Assembly (NCBI RefSeq): GCF_002156875.1
Contig: NZ_NCSY01000001.1
Coordinates: 615,142 to 679,141, forward strand
DNA length: 64,000 nucleotides
From: Bacillus sp. EAC
GTDB lineage: Bacteria; Bacillota; Bacilli; Bacillales; Bacillaceae_G
Reading direction: 5' to 3'
In this document: positions 18,670-29,854 of the stretch, in pieces
Numbering within the stretch: the stretch's first letter is position 1
How the letters are laid out: each line of letters starts with the position of its first letter
The notes under the pieces: generated by a model
Seen by the model: the letters and a program-made list of their open reading frames with translations, nothing else
Told to the model about the DNA's origin: nothing
The model's database searches: none
Position numbers and translations under genes: made by a program

Positions 18670-19449
18670 TTAGTTTGATTTTAACTTTTCTAATTCTATT
18701 AAGAATTTATCATTAAGTACTTTAATGTAAGTACCTTTCATTCCTAATGAACGAGACTCAATTACACCAGCACTCTCTAATTTTCGTAATGCATTTACGA
18801 TTACTGATCTAGTAATTCCAACTCGGTCTGCAATTTTACTTGCTACTAAAAGACCTTCATAACCATTTAACTCTTCGAAGATGTGCTCAATAGCTTCTAA
18901 TTCACTATAAGATAGAGAAGAAATCGCCATTTGTACGACAGCTTTACTTCTTGCTTCTTCTTCAATTTCTTCAGCTTTTTCACGAAGAATTTCCATACCT
19001 ACTACAGTAGCTCCGTATTCAGCTAGAATTAAATCATCGTTTTCAAATTCATGATTGATACGTGCAAGTACTAGTGTACCTAAACGCTCACCACCACCGA
19101 TAATCGGTACAATTGTTGTTAATCCGCCAGCAAATAATTCTTTATTTTCAACTGGGAATGCAGTGTATTCGCTATTGATATCAAGATTTGAAGATGTTTC
19201 ATTAATATTAAATAGGCTTTGAGTGTACTCTTCAGGGAACTGACGATCACTGAACATTTTTTGCATACGCTCATTTTCAATTTTCTGATGTAAGCCATAA
19301 CCTAATAATTTACCTTTACGACTTAAAACAAATACATTTGCTTCAATTACTTCTTCTAATGTATCAGCCATCTCTTTAAAGTTAACTGGCTTCCCTGCTG
19401 ATTGTTGTAATAACTTATTAATTTTTCTCGTTTTGTCTAATAATTGCAT
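18670..19449 (-). CDS. codY: GTP- and branched-chain amino acid-sensing repressor CodY
   Basis: Global nutritional repressor of 259 residues, the standard length. An N-terminal GAF ligand domain (about 1-155, with the conserved stretch [20 protein letters not shown]) is joined by a helix to a C-terminal winged helix-turn-helix (about 200-259; [20 protein letters not shown] is the recognition region). It is the last gene of codVWXY, before a strong terminator. In B. subtilis CodY also represses fla/che, the operon that follows here. Confidence 0.98.
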   Translation of the reverse strand: MQLLDKTRKINKLLQQSAGKPVNFKEMADTLEEVIEANVFVLSRKGKLLGYGLHQKIENERMQKMFSDRQFPEEYTQSLFNINETSSNLDINSEYTAFPVENKELFAGGLTTIVPIIGGGERLGTLVLARINHEFENDDLILAEYGATVVGMEILREKAEEIEEEARSKAVVQMAISSLSYSELEAIEHIFEELNGYEGLLVASKIADRVGITRSVIVNALRKLESAGVIESRSLGMKGTYIKVLNDKFLIELEKLKSN

Positions 19450-19483
19450 CTTTCTAAATGCCTCCTATTTAATTGTACGATTC

Positions 19484-20875
19484 CTATAAAATAAACTGAC
19501 TAATATCTTTATCTTTTGCAATATTTGCGAGTTTTTCATTTACGTACTGTGGTGTGATTAGTATATTTCCCATTTGGATTTCAGAAGCCTCAAAAGACAG
19601 GTCTTCAAGAAGTTTCTCCATAATGGTATGTAGTCTTCTAGCGCCAATATTATCAGTTGATTGATTTACATCAAAAGCAATTTCAGCTATTCTACGTATA
19701 GCATCGTCAGAAAATTCGATTTGTATACCTTCTGTAGACAATAATGCTTTATATTGTTTAATAATTGAGAAATCAGGCTCAACTAAAATTCGAACAAAGT
19801 CATCGACAGATAATTTTCCAAGCTCTACACGGATAGGGAAACGCCCTTGTAGTTCTGGTATTAAGTCTGAAGGTTTTGAGATGTGGAAAGCACCCGCTGC
19901 AATAAATAGTACATGATCCGTTTTAACAGGGCCATATTTTGTAACTACAGTACTTCCTTCTACTATTGGTAGAATATCTCTTTGTACCCCTTCTCTAGAC
20001 ACATCTTGATGAGAATTTTGTTTACTAGCAATCTTATCAATTTCATCTATAAAAATAATACCTAATTGCTCTGCTCTATATACCGCTTCTTGCGTAACTT
20101 CATCCATATCTATTAATTTCTGTGCTTCCTCATTAGTAAGAATTTTACGTGCTTCTTTAACGGGAAGCTTTCTTGTTTTTGTTTTCTTTGGAAATAAACT
20201 TCCTAATGATTCTTGAAAGTTCATCCCCATTTGTTCCATTCCAGTTCCTTGCATAAAATCTAACATTGGAGCCTGTTGTTGCTCAACTTCAATGGATACA
20301 AGTTCATCTTCTAGTTTTCCAGATAATAGTTGAAATTCTATGTTTCTTCTCTTTGATGTTAATTCTGTATCATTCTCTTCTTGCTCAGTATTAGCGTTTT
20401 GCGAATCTTGACTAAAAAGCATCTCAAGTGGATTTTTAAATGAAGATTGTTTTTTCATGCTCGGCACTAAAATTTTTATTAATCTTTGATTTGCATTCTT
20501 TTCAGCTTGATCTTTCACCTTACTCATACGTTCTTCTTTTACAAGTCGAATTGATGTTTGGACTAAATCTCGAACCATAGATTCTACATCTCTTCCTACA
20601 TAACCAACTTCTGTAAATTTAGTAGCTTCTACTTTAATAAAAGGTGCACCAACCAGTTTTGCCATTCTTCTAGCAATTTCAGTTTTACCTACCCCAGTTG
20701 GTCCAATCATTAATATATTTTTAGGTGAAATTTCTTCACGGAATGATTCTTCTAGTAGACTTCTACGATATCGATTACGGAGTGCAATTGCTACTGCTTT
20801 TTTCGCTTGATGCTGTCCAACAATATACTGATCCAGTTTTTCAACAATTTGACGAGGCGTGAAAGAAGTACCCAT
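19484..20875 (-). CDS. hslU: ATP-dependent protease ATPase subunit HslU (ClpY, CodX)
   Basis: AAA+ unfoldase that feeds HslV, 463 residues from the ATG at 20875 ([26 protein letters not shown] just upstream). Walker A is GPTGVGKT at 58-65, Walker B IIFIDEID near 275, and an intermediate domain of variable sequence lies between. The C-terminal tail KDISQFIL inserts into HslV. The open frame extends 19 codons upstream, overlapping hslV, which I reject. Confidence 0.97.
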   Translation of the reverse strand: MGTSFTPRQIVEKLDQYIVGQHQAKKAVAIALRNRYRRSLLEESFREEISPKNILMIGPTGVGKTEIARRMAKLVGAPFIKVEATKFTEVGYVGRDVESMVRDLVQTSIRLVKEERMSKVKDQAEKNANQRLIKILVPSMKKQSSFKNPLEMLFSQDSQNANTEQEENDTELTSKRRNIEFQLLSGKLEDELVSIEVEQQQAPMLDFMQGTGMEQMGMNFQESLGSLFPKKTKTRKLPVKEARKILTNEEAQKLIDMDEVTQEAVYRAEQLGIIFIDEIDKIASKQNSHQDVSREGVQRDILPIVEGSTVVTKYGPVKTDHVLFIAAGAFHISKPSDLIPELQGRFPIRVELGKLSVDDFVRILVEPDFSIIKQYKALLSTEGIQIEFSDDAIRRIAEIAFDVNQSTDNIGARRLHTIMEKLLEDLSFEASEIQMGNILITPQYVNEKLANIAKDKDISQFIL

Positions 20876-20886
20876 ATTACACTCTC

Positions 20887-21432
20887 CTATTCTAATTCTT
20901 CTAAAATTATATTTCCGTTCGTATAAACACAAATATCACTTGCAGTTTTTAAACTAGCATATGCTATTTGCTTTGCTGAAAGATTGTCACCTGCATTTTC
21001 CTTTAATGCTCTACCTGCCGCTAACGCATAATTGCCTCCAGAGCCTATCGCAAGTATTCCATCATCAGGCTCAATTACCTCACCAGTTCCTGAAATTAAT
21101 AATAGAGAATTGTGGTCCATTACAATTAGTAATGCTTCGAGTTTATGTAAAACACGATCTGTACGCCATTTTTTCGCTAATTCAACAGCTGCACGTTGAA
21201 TATTACCATTATATTCAACTAACTTACTTTCAAATAACTCAAAAAGTGTAAATGCGTCAGCTACAGATCCAGCAAAACCTGCTAAAACTTTCCCATTAAA
21301 AAGCTTACGAACTTTTCTTGCCGTGTGCTTCATTACTACTGCATTTCCAAATGTAACTTGACCGTCACCTGCCATCGCACTTTTACCATCGTGTTGAATT
21401 GCAAATATCGTTGTAGCATGAAAATTGGACAT
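20887..21432 (-). CDS. hslV: ATP-dependent protease peptidase subunit HslV (ClpQ, CodW)
   Basis: Proteasome-like peptidase, 181 residues from the ATG at 21432 (AAGGAGGG upstream). The N-terminus [20 protein letters not shown] has five extra residues before the TTI that begins mature HslV in most bacteria. In B. subtilis CodW the N-terminal Ser in this position is reported as the nucleophile, and the same Ser2 is present here. The conserved [11 protein letters not shown] stretch follows. The frame extends 15 codons upstream into the xerC-hslV junction, which I reject. Confidence 0.96.
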   Translation of the reverse strand: MSNFHATTIFAIQHDGKSAMAGDGQVTFGNAVVMKHTARKVRKLFNGKVLAGFAGSVADAFTLFELFESKLVEYNGNIQRAAVELAKKWRTDRVLHKLEALLIVMDHNSLLLISGTGEVIEPDDGILAIGSGGNYALAAGRALKENAGDNLSAKQIAYASLKTASDICVYTNGNIILEELE

Positions 21433-21480
21433 AAATACCCTCCTTAGAAATATCGATTGATTTCTAAAATTGAGCAAGTT

Positions 21481-22380
21481 TTAAGCTCTAGGATGATGTA
21501 AATTGTATACCTTTTGTAATCTTTCCTTCGTAACATGAGTATAAATTTGGGTAGATGATAAATTCTCGTGCCCTAAAAGTTCTTGAACACTTCGAATATC
21601 TGCTCCACTATCTAGCATATGTGTAGCGAATGTATGCCTCAACATATGTGGATGAATCTTATTTGTTAAAGAAGTATCTTTAATCATTTTCTCTAAAATG
21701 ACTCTTACTCCTCTTGGTGTAAGTTTCATACCGCGATGATTCAAAAAAAGATCATCATTATTTTGCTTATTAGCTACTATCAGTCTATTTCTGCCATCTT
21801 CTATATATGTATGAAGTGCTTTTTCTGCAAAACTACCAAATGGAACATAACGTTGCTTGTTCCCTTTACCTGTTACTAAGATCGTTCCAATATGGAAATC
21901 TATGTCTTTTAGTTTCAAACTACAGCATTCGCTAACTCGAATACCTGTTGCGTATAGCAATTCTAATAGAGCTTGATTACGTTGGCCAAGCTCTGTATTT
22001 AGATCGCTAATTTTAAATAGTTTTTCAAGTTCTTCTTTATATAAAAATCGTGGTATGATACTTTCTTTTTTAGGAAGTGACGCTAAAACAAAAGGGTTTT
22101 CTTTTGCTTCGTTTTCACGCATGAGAAAACGATAGAAACTTCTTAAACAAGAAATGTGTTTGGAGACTGAACGTCTCGAAAGCTGTTTATCATGCAAAGT
22201 TGTTAAATAGAGACGAACATCAGAATACGTAACTGAAGAAAATGAAGTAATAGATTGTTGCTCCATAAAAACTAGAAATTGTTCAATAATTTTTTTATAA
22301 CCATTTAATGTGTATTGTGAAGAGTTTTTCTCTAATTGTAAATACTGAATAAATAATTGACACAATATTTTAATATTCAA
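21481..22380 (-). CDS. xerC: Tyrosine recombinase XerC (CodV)
   Basis: Site-specific recombinase that resolves chromosome dimers at dif with XerD, 299 residues. An N-terminal SAM-like DNA-binding domain (about 1-90) is followed by the catalytic domain, with R148 (GIRVSE), K172, H245 and R248 (HMLRH), H271 and nucleophile Y280. The start is TTG with GAGGAG 8 bases upstream. It leads the codVWXY operon, as in B. subtilis. Confidence 0.96.
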   Translation of the reverse strand: MNIKILCQLFIQYLQLEKNSSQYTLNGYKKIIEQFLVFMEQQSITSFSSVTYSDVRLYLTTLHDKQLSRRSVSKHISCLRSFYRFLMRENEAKENPFVLASLPKKESIIPRFLYKEELEKLFKISDLNTELGQRNQALLELLYATGIRVSECCSLKLKDIDFHIGTILVTGKGNKQRYVPFGSFAEKALHTYIEDGRNRLIVANKQNNDDLFLNHRGMKLTPRGVRVILEKMIKDTSLTNKIHPHMLRHTFATHMLDSGADIRSVQELLGHENLSSTQIYTHVTKERLQKVYNLHHPRA

Positions 22381-22444
22381 GGTAATTTCTCCTCACAAGC
22401 CACTACATACTAACATAGAAAGTAGCTATTTGCAATTTATTTTC

Positions 22445-23749
22445 TTAACATTCTACAAAATTCATAATAGAATTTAATGCACGATTCGCGTAAGCTTCAT
22501 AACGTTCTTGTTTTCTTTTAATTTTTTCTTCAAGTCTTGGGAATAAACCGAAATTCGCATTCATTGGTTGGAAGTGTTTTTCACTTGTCGTCGTAATATA
22601 ATTCGACATACTCCCGATTGCAGTTTCTGCTGGGAATGTAATTAATTCTTTTTCCATAACAAATCTTGCCGCATTAATTCCTGCAACTAATCCAGAAGCT
22701 GCTGATTCAACATAGCCTTCTACCCCCGTCATTTGACCTGCAAAAAACAAATCATTACGACCTTTAAATCGGTATGTTGCTTCTAATAGTTTAGGTGAAT
22801 TTATGAACGTATTGCGATGCATTACACCATAGCGCACAATTTCAGCATTTTCTAAGCCAGGAATTAATTGTAGAACCTCTTTTTGTGGGCCCCATTTTAA
22901 ATGCGTTTGAAAACCTACTATATTATATAACGTACCTGCAGAATCATCTTGTCTTAATTGAACAACTGCATGTGGAATTTTACCTGTCTTTGGATCCTCT
23001 AATCCAACTGGCTTCATAGGGCCAAATAAAAGGGTTTGTTTTCCGCGATTAGCCATTACTTCAACAGGCATACATCCTTCAAAGAAAATCTCTTTCTCAA
23101 ATTCTTTTAATGGAACAGTTTCTGCAGTAGTTAATGCTTCATAGAAACGGTCAAATTCTTCTTCAGTCATCGGGCAATTTAAATATGCTGCCTCACCTTT
23201 ATCATATCTTGATTTTAAATATACTTTATTTAAATCGATGCTTTCTTTCTCAACTATTGGTGCCGCTGCATCATAAAAGTAGAAATAATCTTCACCTGTT
23301 AAGTCTTTTAACTTTTGTGACAGTTCTGGAGAGGTTAATGGGCCTGTTGCAATTATAGTCGGTCCTTCTGGAATTTCTGTCATTTCTTCATTATATACAG
23401 TTACATTTGGGTGATTTTTAACATATTCTGTTACGCGGTTTGCAAATTCATGTCGATCAACTGCAAGCGCTCCTCCAGCAGGTACCGCACACTCATCAGC
23501 AGAACGAATAATAACTGAATCCAGTCTTCTCATTTCTTCTTTTAATACACCAACCGCATTCGTTAAATTATTTGCTCTAAGTGAATTACTACATACTAGC
23601 TCAGCAAATTTATCTGTATGGTGAGCAGGTGTTTGTCTTACAGGTCTCATTTCGTATAAGTGAACTTTAATGCCTCTTTTAGCAATTTGATAAGCTGCCT
23701 CACTTCCTGCTAAACCAGCACCTATTACATTAACAAATTGTTCTTTCAT
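22445..23749 (-). CDS. trmFO: tRNA (uracil-54-C5) methyltransferase TrmFO
   Basis: Folate- and FAD-dependent enzyme that makes ribothymidine at position 54 of tRNA, 434 residues. The N-terminal FAD-binding motif is [12 protein letters not shown], and the GidA-related core includes [17 protein letters not shown] and [18 protein letters not shown]. It lies between topA and xerC as in B. subtilis (formerly gid). GGAG precedes the ATG. Confidence 0.96.
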   Translation of the reverse strand: MKEQFVNVIGAGLAGSEAAYQIAKRGIKVHLYEMRPVRQTPAHHTDKFAELVCSNSLRANNLTNAVGVLKEEMRRLDSVIIRSADECAVPAGGALAVDRHEFANRVTEYVKNHPNVTVYNEEMTEIPEGPTIIATGPLTSPELSQKLKDLTGEDYFYFYDAAAPIVEKESIDLNKVYLKSRYDKGEAAYLNCPMTEEEFDRFYEALTTAETVPLKEFEKEIFFEGCMPVEVMANRGKQTLLFGPMKPVGLEDPKTGKIPHAVVQLRQDDSAGTLYNIVGFQTHLKWGPQKEVLQLIPGLENAEIVRYGVMHRNTFINSPKLLEATYRFKGRNDLFFAGQMTGVEGYVESAASGLVAGINAARFVMEKELITFPAETAIGSMSNYITTTSEKHFQPMNANFGLFPRLEEKIKRKQERYEAYANRALNSIMNFVEC

Positions 23750-23840
23750 TAATAACTCCTTCTACGCTGTTAATTCATTTACGTTTTTTATTTTAATATT
23801 CTTTTCTTAATTATAACTTAATGAAATTTGCAATATGAAA

Positions 23841-23868
23841 AGGAAAAGTGAGCAAATTAATTGCTCAC
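23841..23868 (-). terminator. Candidate terminator overlapping the topA stop
   Basis: On the minus strand, stem GTGAGCAA (61-68 region) and its complement with a 5-base loop, followed by TTTTCCTTTT. The topA stop codon (23865-23867) lies within the stem. The T run is interrupted by CC, so efficiency is uncertain. Confidence 0.6.
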
Positions 23869-25940
23869 ACTTGTTGATCCTCTTTGTAATCACATGAAAC
23901 ACATTGAACTTGAATACCTTTTTTCATTTTCTTTTCGACTAATAAGTTTTCACATTTTGGACAAGGTCTTGAAATTGGTTTATCCCACGATAAGAATTCA
24001 CATGAAGGATAATTCGTGCAACCATAAAAAATTCGATTCTTTTTCGATTTACGTTCAATAATATTCCCGTCTTTGCATGTAGGGCATTTAACTCCTATAT
24101 CTTTAACGATAGCTTTTGTATTTCTACAGTCTGGAAAGTTTGAGCATGCCATAAATTTTCCATATCGGCCCATCTTAAAGACCATTGGATTCCCACAGAG
24201 ATCACAATCTTCACCCGCAGGCTCATCTTTGATTTCAACTTTTTGCATTTCTTTTTCAGCTATTTCTAAGTGCTTTTCAAAACCCTTATAAAATTGATCA
24301 ATAATTTGAATCCAGTTAACATTACCATCTTCAATTTTATCAAGGTCACCTTCCATCTGAACGGTAAATTCAATGTTGATAACCTCAGGGAAAAATTCTA
24401 GCACCAAATCAAATACAATCTGACCAAGTTCTGTTGGTACAAATCGTTTATTATCTAACGAAACATATCCTCGCTTTTGAATTGTTTCTAAAGTTGGAAC
24501 GTACGTAGATGGTCGACCTATACCTAACTCTTCTAACGTTTTTACTAATCTTGCCTCTGTATAACGTGGAGGCGGTTGAGTAAAATGTTGCTCCGGTAAA
24601 ACATTTTCAAGTTTGACACTCTCACCCTCGACTAATGGAGGAAGAATACGATCTTTTTCTTCAGTTCCGTCATCATTACTTTCAATATAGACTTTCATAA
24701 AGCCTGGGAATTTTACGACAGATCCATTCGCTCTAAATATCACATCATTATTTATTAAATCTACTTTTACAGTATCTAAAATAGCAGATGCCATTTGACT
24801 TGCAATAAATCGTTCCCAAATTAGTTTATAAAGTCGATACTGGTCACGACTTACATGAGCTTTAATTGTATCTGGTGTACGTAATGTTGAAGTTGGTCTG
24901 ATTGCTTCGTGAGCATCTTGTACTTTATCAGATTTTTTTTCTGCCTTTTTATTAGTTGCGATATAGTCAGCACCATATGTATCTTTAATAAATGCTTTTG
25001 CTTCTTCAGCTGCTACATCCGAAATTCTCGTAGAATCCGTTCTCATATATGTTATTAATCCGACTTGACCTCCGCTGCCTAAAGAGATACCTTCATACAG
25101 TTGTTGAGCAATCATCATCGTCTTCTTTGCACGCATATTCAGTTTTCTAGCAGCTTCCTGTTGAAGTAAAGATGTTGTAAACGCCGTTGCTGGATTTCTT
25201 CTACGTTCCTTTTTTGTCACACTTTGAACGATAAAGTCATCACCTTTAATTTGCGATAGAACTTTATTTACATCTTCTTCAGATCCAAGTTCTAGCTTTT
25301 TACCATTCACCCCATAAAAGAATGTATCAAACGAATCTTTTTTTGAAATCCCATTACTTTTGATCGTCCAGTATTCCTCTGGTTGGAACACATTAATTTC
25401 CTTTTCTCGTTCAATAATCAATCTTAATGCAACTGATTGTACGCGACCAGCACTAAGACCTTTTTTTACTTTCTTCCATAATAAAGGGCTGATATTATAT
25501 CCTACTAAACGGTCAAGTACCCGTCTAGCTTGTTGAGCATCAACTAAGTTCATGTTAATTGGTCTCGGTTTTTTAAACGATTCTTTAATCGCGTCTTTTG
25601 TAATTTCATTAAAAACTACACGACAATCAGAAGATGTATCAATATTTAATGTATTTGCTATATGCCAAGCAATCGCTTCACCTTCGCGGTCTGGATCGGC
25701 CGCAAGATAGATTTTTTTTGCTTTTTTAGCAGCTGTTCTTAAATCCTTTAATACAGGACCTTTCCCTCTAATTGTAATGTACTTTGGATTGTAATCGTTT
25801 TCTATCTCAATCCCCATTTGACTTTTAGGTAAGTCTCGAACATGTCCCATAGAAGCAATTACTTTAAACTTCTTACCTAAATATTTTTCAATGGTTTTGG
25901 CCTTTGAAGGGGACTCCACTATAACTAAATTTTCTGCCAT
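23865..25940 (-). CDS. topA: DNA topoisomerase I
   Basis: Type IA topoisomerase that relaxes negative supercoils, 691 residues, the usual Bacillus length. The Toprim domain starts at [17 protein letters not shown] (about 6-22) with DPDREGEA near 80; the active-site Tyr is in [12 protein letters not shown] near residue 300. Three C-terminal zinc-finger-like Cys4 motifs follow from about 575 (CDLCGNP, CPTCKDG, CPKCENL). AGGAGG precedes the ATG. Confidence 0.98.
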   Translation of the reverse strand: MAENLVIVESPSKAKTIEKYLGKKFKVIASMGHVRDLPKSQMGIEIENDYNPKYITIRGKGPVLKDLRTAAKKAKKIYLAADPDREGEAIAWHIANTLNIDTSSDCRVVFNEITKDAIKESFKKPRPINMNLVDAQQARRVLDRLVGYNISPLLWKKVKKGLSAGRVQSVALRLIIEREKEINVFQPEEYWTIKSNGISKKDSFDTFFYGVNGKKLELGSEEDVNKVLSQIKGDDFIVQSVTKKERRRNPATAFTTSLLQQEAARKLNMRAKKTMMIAQQLYEGISLGSGGQVGLITYMRTDSTRISDVAAEEAKAFIKDTYGADYIATNKKAEKKSDKVQDAHEAIRPTSTLRTPDTIKAHVSRDQYRLYKLIWERFIASQMASAILDTVKVDLINNDVIFRANGSVVKFPGFMKVYIESNDDGTEEKDRILPPLVEGESVKLENVLPEQHFTQPPPRYTEARLVKTLEELGIGRPSTYVPTLETIQKRGYVSLDNKRFVPTELGQIVFDLVLEFFPEVINIEFTVQMEGDLDKIEDGNVNWIQIIDQFYKGFEKHLEIAEKEMQKVEIKDEPAGEDCDLCGNPMVFKMGRYGKFMACSNFPDCRNTKAIVKDIGVKCPTCKDGNIIERKSKKNRIFYGCTNYPSCEFLSWDKPISRPCPKCENLLVEKKMKKGIQVQCVSCDYKEDQQV

Positions 25941-26364
25941 TATTTAAGCCTCCTGAGAGTTTATTAATCAAAACCCTCTGTATTCCTATTTCTATCTTTC
26001 TTTTATAATTATGAATTATGTAAGACATTCATTATAAGAAGAGTTCAATTAGTTTTTTAATTTTCCTTCATTCAATTTCAAATTGTATAGTTTAATCTAT
26101 ACATTAGTCAAATTAATTTTAGATATAAAATAACACAAGTCGCAATAGTATTGTCAATTTTTTGTAATATAAACTTATTTTTTTATTTTTAACTCTTTTA
26201 AACTACATAGTTAATATTCACGAAATTCACTATCCTTTATGATGGACTAAGCGCTAAGTATCAATACTTGTTCCTATTTAATAGGTAGCGACTATACTGA
26301 AATGCCGCATATACCTATTTCATAAAACTATTTAAAATACAACAATACTCTTACAGTACGATCT
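25941..26364. other. AT-rich 424-bp gap between topA and dprA
   Basis: No open frame with a ribosome site was found on either strand. For topA there are two weak minus-strand promoter candidates: TATAAT at 26031-26036 with TTAAAA 18 bases upstream, and TTGACA at 26152-26157 with TGTTAT 16 bases downstream. Two inverted repeats are visible: TGTATAG/CTATACA at 26084-26103 and AATAGGTA/TACCTATT at 26280-26319. There is no clear terminator for dprA. Confidence 0.6.
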
Positions 26365-27243
26365 TTAAGCAAAATCTATAAATTCTTCTATAATATCTTT
26401 AGAGCATGTGATCAACTTCGCACCTTCTTGAATTAATTGATTGCTTCCCTTATATTCATCCATTATAATCGGACCTGGCACTGCGAATACCTCTCGACCA
26501 TTTTCAAGTGCAAAATTTGCAGTAATCATAGTACCACTCTTTTCTTTTGCCTCTAATATGATTAACCCTTTTGATAGACCTGCGATGATTCGATTTCTCC
26601 TAGGAAAATATCTTTTTTCCGGCTGTATATAATGGGGATATTCACTAATGACTAAGTGATTTGATATCATTTCATTAAATAAATATGAGTTTGCTTTTGG
26701 ATAAATAGTATTTAACCCACTACCGATGACTGCAATTGTTTTTCCTCCATGATGCATTGCTGCTTTATGAGCTAATGTATCGCACCCAAGTGCCATTCCG
26801 CTAACAATAATCCAATTTTCTTTAACAAGTTCCTTAACAAACGAATCACAAGTTAGATTTGCAAATTTCGAAGGTTTTCTAGACCCAATTATACTTAATT
26901 TAAAATCTGATTTTAGTAGATTTATATCACCTTTCAAGTACAAAACAAACGGTGGATCATAAATTTGTTTTAATAATTCCGGGTACATATCACTATAGAT
27001 TGTTATAAACTTACTATTATTTTGAACATTAAAATCAAGAATATCCGAGATAGAAATAGAATGAAGTTGTCTGTACAATTTTTCAGAGGATTTTGCAGTA
27101 AGGTGAAATGTAGATTTGAAAAATGAAGGTGAATAGCGATAGAGGTCTTTTAATTCTGGATCAAATTGAAGGATCTTACTCATTGCTAAATAATTATCAA
27201 ATAAACAAGTATTCAAATGAATTAATCGATTTTCTTTATTCAT
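26365..27243 (-). CDS. dprA: DNA-processing protein DprA (Smf)
   Basis: Single-stranded DNA binding protein that loads RecA on incoming DNA in natural transformation, 292 residues from the ATG at 27243 (AAAGGAG upstream; a GTG five codons earlier is less likely). The Rossmann-like DprA core includes LSIIGSRKPS, GMALGCDTLAHKAA, TIAVIGSGLNTIYP and RNRIIAGLSKGLII. The C-terminal winged helix seen in some DprA proteins is absent. It follows sucD, as in B. subtilis. Confidence 0.95.
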   Translation of the reverse strand: MNKENRLIHLNTCLFDNYLAMSKILQFDPELKDLYRYSPSFFKSTFHLTAKSSEKLYRQLHSISISDILDFNVQNNSKFITIYSDMYPELLKQIYDPPFVLYLKGDINLLKSDFKLSIIGSRKPSKFANLTCDSFVKELVKENWIIVSGMALGCDTLAHKAAMHHGGKTIAVIGSGLNTIYPKANSYLFNEMISNHLVISEYPHYIQPEKRYFPRRNRIIAGLSKGLIILEAKEKSGTMITANFALENGREVFAVPGPIIMDEYKGSNQLIQEGAKLITCSKDIIEEFIDFA

Positions 27244-27267
27244 GTTATCTCCTTTCACGATAGGAAA

Positions 27268-27291
27268 GTAGCCCCCAATAATGGAGGCTAC
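27268..27291 (-). terminator. Weak hairpin between sucD and dprA
   Basis: A 9-base stem with one G-T pair (GTAGCC arms) lies after sucD on the minus strand, but it is followed only by TTTCC. It may attenuate rather than stop transcription into dprA. Confidence 0.4.
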
Positions 27292-27305
27292 TATAAAAGT
27301 TTTTC

Positions 27306-28220
27306 TTATACTAAAGCTTCGTGAGTCTTACATTGTTCATATAAGCCACGCTCTTTTAATGCACCAATTAATGTTTCTCCCATAACAGCTGGAGTAACAG
27401 CTACTTTAATTCCGCAGCTTTCCATTGTAGCCATTTTTTCTTTAGCAGTACCTTTTCCACCTGCAATGATCGCACCAGCATGTCCCATACGTTTACCTTC
27501 AGGTGCAGTTTGTCCACCGATGAATCCAACTACTGGTTTTGTCATGTTCGCTTGAACCCACTCAGCAGCTTCTTCTTCAGCAGTTCCACCGATTTCACCA
27601 ATCATGATAACTGCGTATGTTTCTGGATCTTCATTAAATGCTTTTAAAACATCGATGAAGTTAGTTCCATTAACTGGGTCTCCACCAATACCTACAGCTG
27701 TAGATTGGCCGATACCAGCTTGTGTTAATTGATGAACAGCTTCATACGTTAATGTACCAGAACGTGATACGATTCCAACATGACCTTTTTTATGAATATA
27801 ACCAGGCATGATACCAATTTTACATTCATCAGGCGTAATAACACCAGGACAGTTTGGTCCAACTAATCTTGTCTTTTTGCCTTCCATGTACTTTTTAACA
27901 TTTACCATATCAAGTACTGGAATACCTTCAGTAATACAAATTGCGATATCTAATTCTGCATCAACAGCTTCCATAATTGCGTCTGCTGCAAATGCTGGTG
28001 GTACGTAGATTACAGATGCATTTGCACCAGTTGCATCTACTGCATCTTTAACTGTATTGAATACAGGTACACCTGCGATATCAGTTCCACCTTTACCAGG
28101 AGTTACACCGCCAACAATTTTAGTACCATACTCTAACATTTGAGTTGTATGGAATAAACCTTGTGAACCAGTAATACCTTGTACAATGACTTTTGTATCT
28201 TTATTAATAAATACGCTCAT
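27306..28220 (-). CDS. sucD: Succinyl-CoA ligase (ADP-forming) alpha subunit
   Basis: TCA cycle enzyme converting succinyl-CoA to succinate with ATP formation; 304 residues. The CoA-binding Rossmann domain (about 1-125, [19 protein letters not shown]) is followed by the ligase domain. The phosphorylated His is H247 (GHAGAII). It lies 24 bases after sucC with AGGAGG-like RBS, forming sucCD. Confidence 0.98.
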   Translation of the reverse strand: MSVFINKDTKVIVQGITGSQGLFHTTQMLEYGTKIVGGVTPGKGGTDIAGVPVFNTVKDAVDATGANASVIYVPPAFAADAIMEAVDAELDIAICITEGIPVLDMVNVKKYMEGKKTRLVGPNCPGVITPDECKIGIMPGYIHKKGHVGIVSRSGTLTYEAVHQLTQAGIGQSTAVGIGGDPVNGTNFIDVLKAFNEDPETYAVIMIGEIGGTAEEEAAEWVQANMTKPVVGFIGGQTAPEGKRMGHAGAIIAGGKGTAKEKMATMESCGIKVAVTPAVMGETLIGALKERGLYEQCKTHEALV

Positions 28221-28244
28221 TTTTATCCTCCCTTTCCTTTTAGC

Positions 28245-29405
28245 TTAACCTACAAGTGCAACGATTTTTTGTGCGCCGTCTGCCATAGAATCTGCAGTAA
28301 CAATGTTTAAGCCAGATTCATTAAGAATCTTTTTACCTAGATCTACGTTAGTACCTTCTAAACGTACAACTAATGGTAAGTGTAAGCCAACTTGTTTAGT
28401 AGCTTCTAGAACACCTTGCGCGATTACGTCACACTTCATGATGCCACCGAAAATGTTAACAAAAATACCTTTAACATTTTGGTCAGAAAGGATGATTTTA
28501 AACGCTTCTGTTACTTTTTCAGCAGTAGCACCGCCACCAACATCCAAGAAGTTAGCCGGGTCTCCACTGTAGTGTTTAATGATGTCCATCGTTGCCATAG
28601 CAAGTCCAGCACCATTTACCATACATCCAATATTTCCATATAAAGAAATATAGTTTAAGTCATATTTAGAAGCTTCTACTTCTTTTGGATCTTCTTCCTC
28701 TAAATCACGGTAAGCTAAAATATCAGCATGACGGTATAAAGCATTTGAATCAAAGTTTAACTTTGCATCTAATGCCATAACTTCGCCATCACCAGTTACA
28801 ACTAGTGGATTAATTTCAGCGATTGAACAATCTTTTTCAACAAACGCTTTGTATAAGCCCATCATGAACTTAACAGCTTTGTTAACTAAGTTACTAGGGA
28901 TATTGATATTAAACGCAATACGACGTGCTTGGAAGCCTTGTAGACCTACTGCTGGATCAATATACTCTTTAAAGATTTTTTCAGGTGTTTTTTCAGCAAC
29001 TTCTTCAATTTCAGTTCCACCTTCTTCAGAAGCCATTAATACAACTTGTGAAGTAGCGCGGTCTAAAACTAAACCAACATAATATTCTTTTTTAATATCG
29101 CAGCCTTCTTCGATAAGTAAGCGCTTAACTTCCTTACCTTCTGGACCAGTTTGATGAGTAACTAATACTTTGCCTAGTATTTCACTAGCATATGTATTTA
29201 CTTCATCTAAATTTTTTGCTACTTTTACGCCACCCGCTTTACCGCGGCCACCAGCGTGAATTTGAGCTTTTACTACACATACAGCAGTACCTAATTCCTT
29301 TGCAGCTTCAACAGCTTCTTCAACTGTGAAAGCAACTTTTCCATTTGGTACATTTACGCCATAGCTTCGTAGGATTTCTTTCCCTTGATACTCATGGATA
29401 TTCAT
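28245..29405 (-). CDS. sucC: Succinyl-CoA ligase (ADP-forming) beta subunit
   Basis: ATP-grasp subunit of succinyl-CoA synthetase, 386 residues from the ATG at 29405 ([24 protein letters not shown] upstream). [12 protein letters not shown] near residue 45 and the C-terminal [15 protein letters not shown] and [10 protein letters not shown] stretches identify it. The open frame runs 44 codons further up through the promoter and ribosome site, which I reject. It heads the sucCD operon, downstream of a good promoter. Confidence 0.97.
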   Translation of the reverse strand: MNIHEYQGKEILRSYGVNVPNGKVAFTVEEAVEAAKELGTAVCVVKAQIHAGGRGKAGGVKVAKNLDEVNTYASEILGKVLVTHQTGPEGKEVKRLLIEEGCDIKKEYYVGLVLDRATSQVVLMASEEGGTEIEEVAEKTPEKIFKEYIDPAVGLQGFQARRIAFNINIPSNLVNKAVKFMMGLYKAFVEKDCSIAEINPLVVTGDGEVMALDAKLNFDSNALYRHADILAYRDLEEEDPKEVEASKYDLNYISLYGNIGCMVNGAGLAMATMDIIKHYSGDPANFLDVGGGATAEKVTEAFKIILSDQNVKGIFVNIFGGIMKCDVIAQGVLEATKQVGLHLPLVVRLEGTNVDLGKKILNESGLNIVTADSMADGAQKIVALVG

Positions 29406-29451
29406 GATCCATCCTCCCCTTTTAGAACAAGACAAATTAAAACACATCCCT

Positions 29452-29480
29452 ATTGTATCTCTTACAGAATATACTGTAAA
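29452..29480 (-). promoter_or_regulatory. Promoter of sucCD with overlapping palindrome
   Basis: On the minus strand TTTACA (29475-29480), exactly 17 bases, then TACAAT (29452-29457), each 5 of 6 to sigma-A consensus. The inverted repeat TTACAG-N6-CTGTAA at 29462-29479 covers the -35 and most of the spacer, a position suited to a repressor. Confidence 0.7.
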
Positions 29481-29520
29481 TACTTTAGTAGAAAACAAAA
29501 TAATATTATGCGAATTTATA

Positions 29521-29557
29521 AAAGAAAACCCTTTCATCTACATTTCATGAAAGAGTT
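29521..29557 (-). terminator. Terminator after ylqH
   Basis: An 11-base stem (AACTCTTTCAT on the minus strand, one G-T pair) with a 9-base loop, followed by TTTTCTTTTAT. It separates ylqH from the sucC promoter. Confidence 0.75.
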
Positions 29558-29575
29558 TATCATATTGAAATATTA

Positions 29576-29854
29576 TTATTTTTTCAATTGTTTGTCTGCT
29601 CGATAAATAAAAGCGAATAATTCTGCGACAACACCATATAAATCTTCTGGTATCGATTGATTTATATCTAGTTTACTTAACACCTCAATCAATGATGGGT
29701 CTTCTTGAATTGGGACTCCAAATTCTTTCGCTTTTGAAACGATTTCATCAGCAATTAACCCCTTACCTTTTGCAACAATTTTTGGAGCTGCATCTGACTC
29801 CAAATCATATTTTAATGCAATCGCATCTTTTCTTTTCACTTGGTTATTTTTCAT
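29576..29854 (-). CDS. ylqH: FlhB C-terminal domain-like protein YlqH (FlhX type)
   Basis: A 92-residue soluble protein resembling only the cytoplasmic C-terminal part of FlhB: compare DAIALKYDLESDAAPKIVAK here with YAVALKYDEEKRDAPFVVAK in FlhB of the same window, and ELFAFIYRADK with EILAYVYKLKR. It starts just after where FlhB would be cut at NPTH and has no NPTH itself. Such stand-alone proteins (FlhX) can replace the FlhB C-fragment in some bacteria. It overlaps the upstream FliK-like gene by 4 bases (ATGA). Confidence 0.88.
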   Translation of the reverse strand: MKNNQVKRKDAIALKYDLESDAAPKIVAKGKGLIADEIVSKAKEFGVPIQEDPSLIEVLSKLDINQSIPEDLYGVVAELFAFIYRADKQLKK

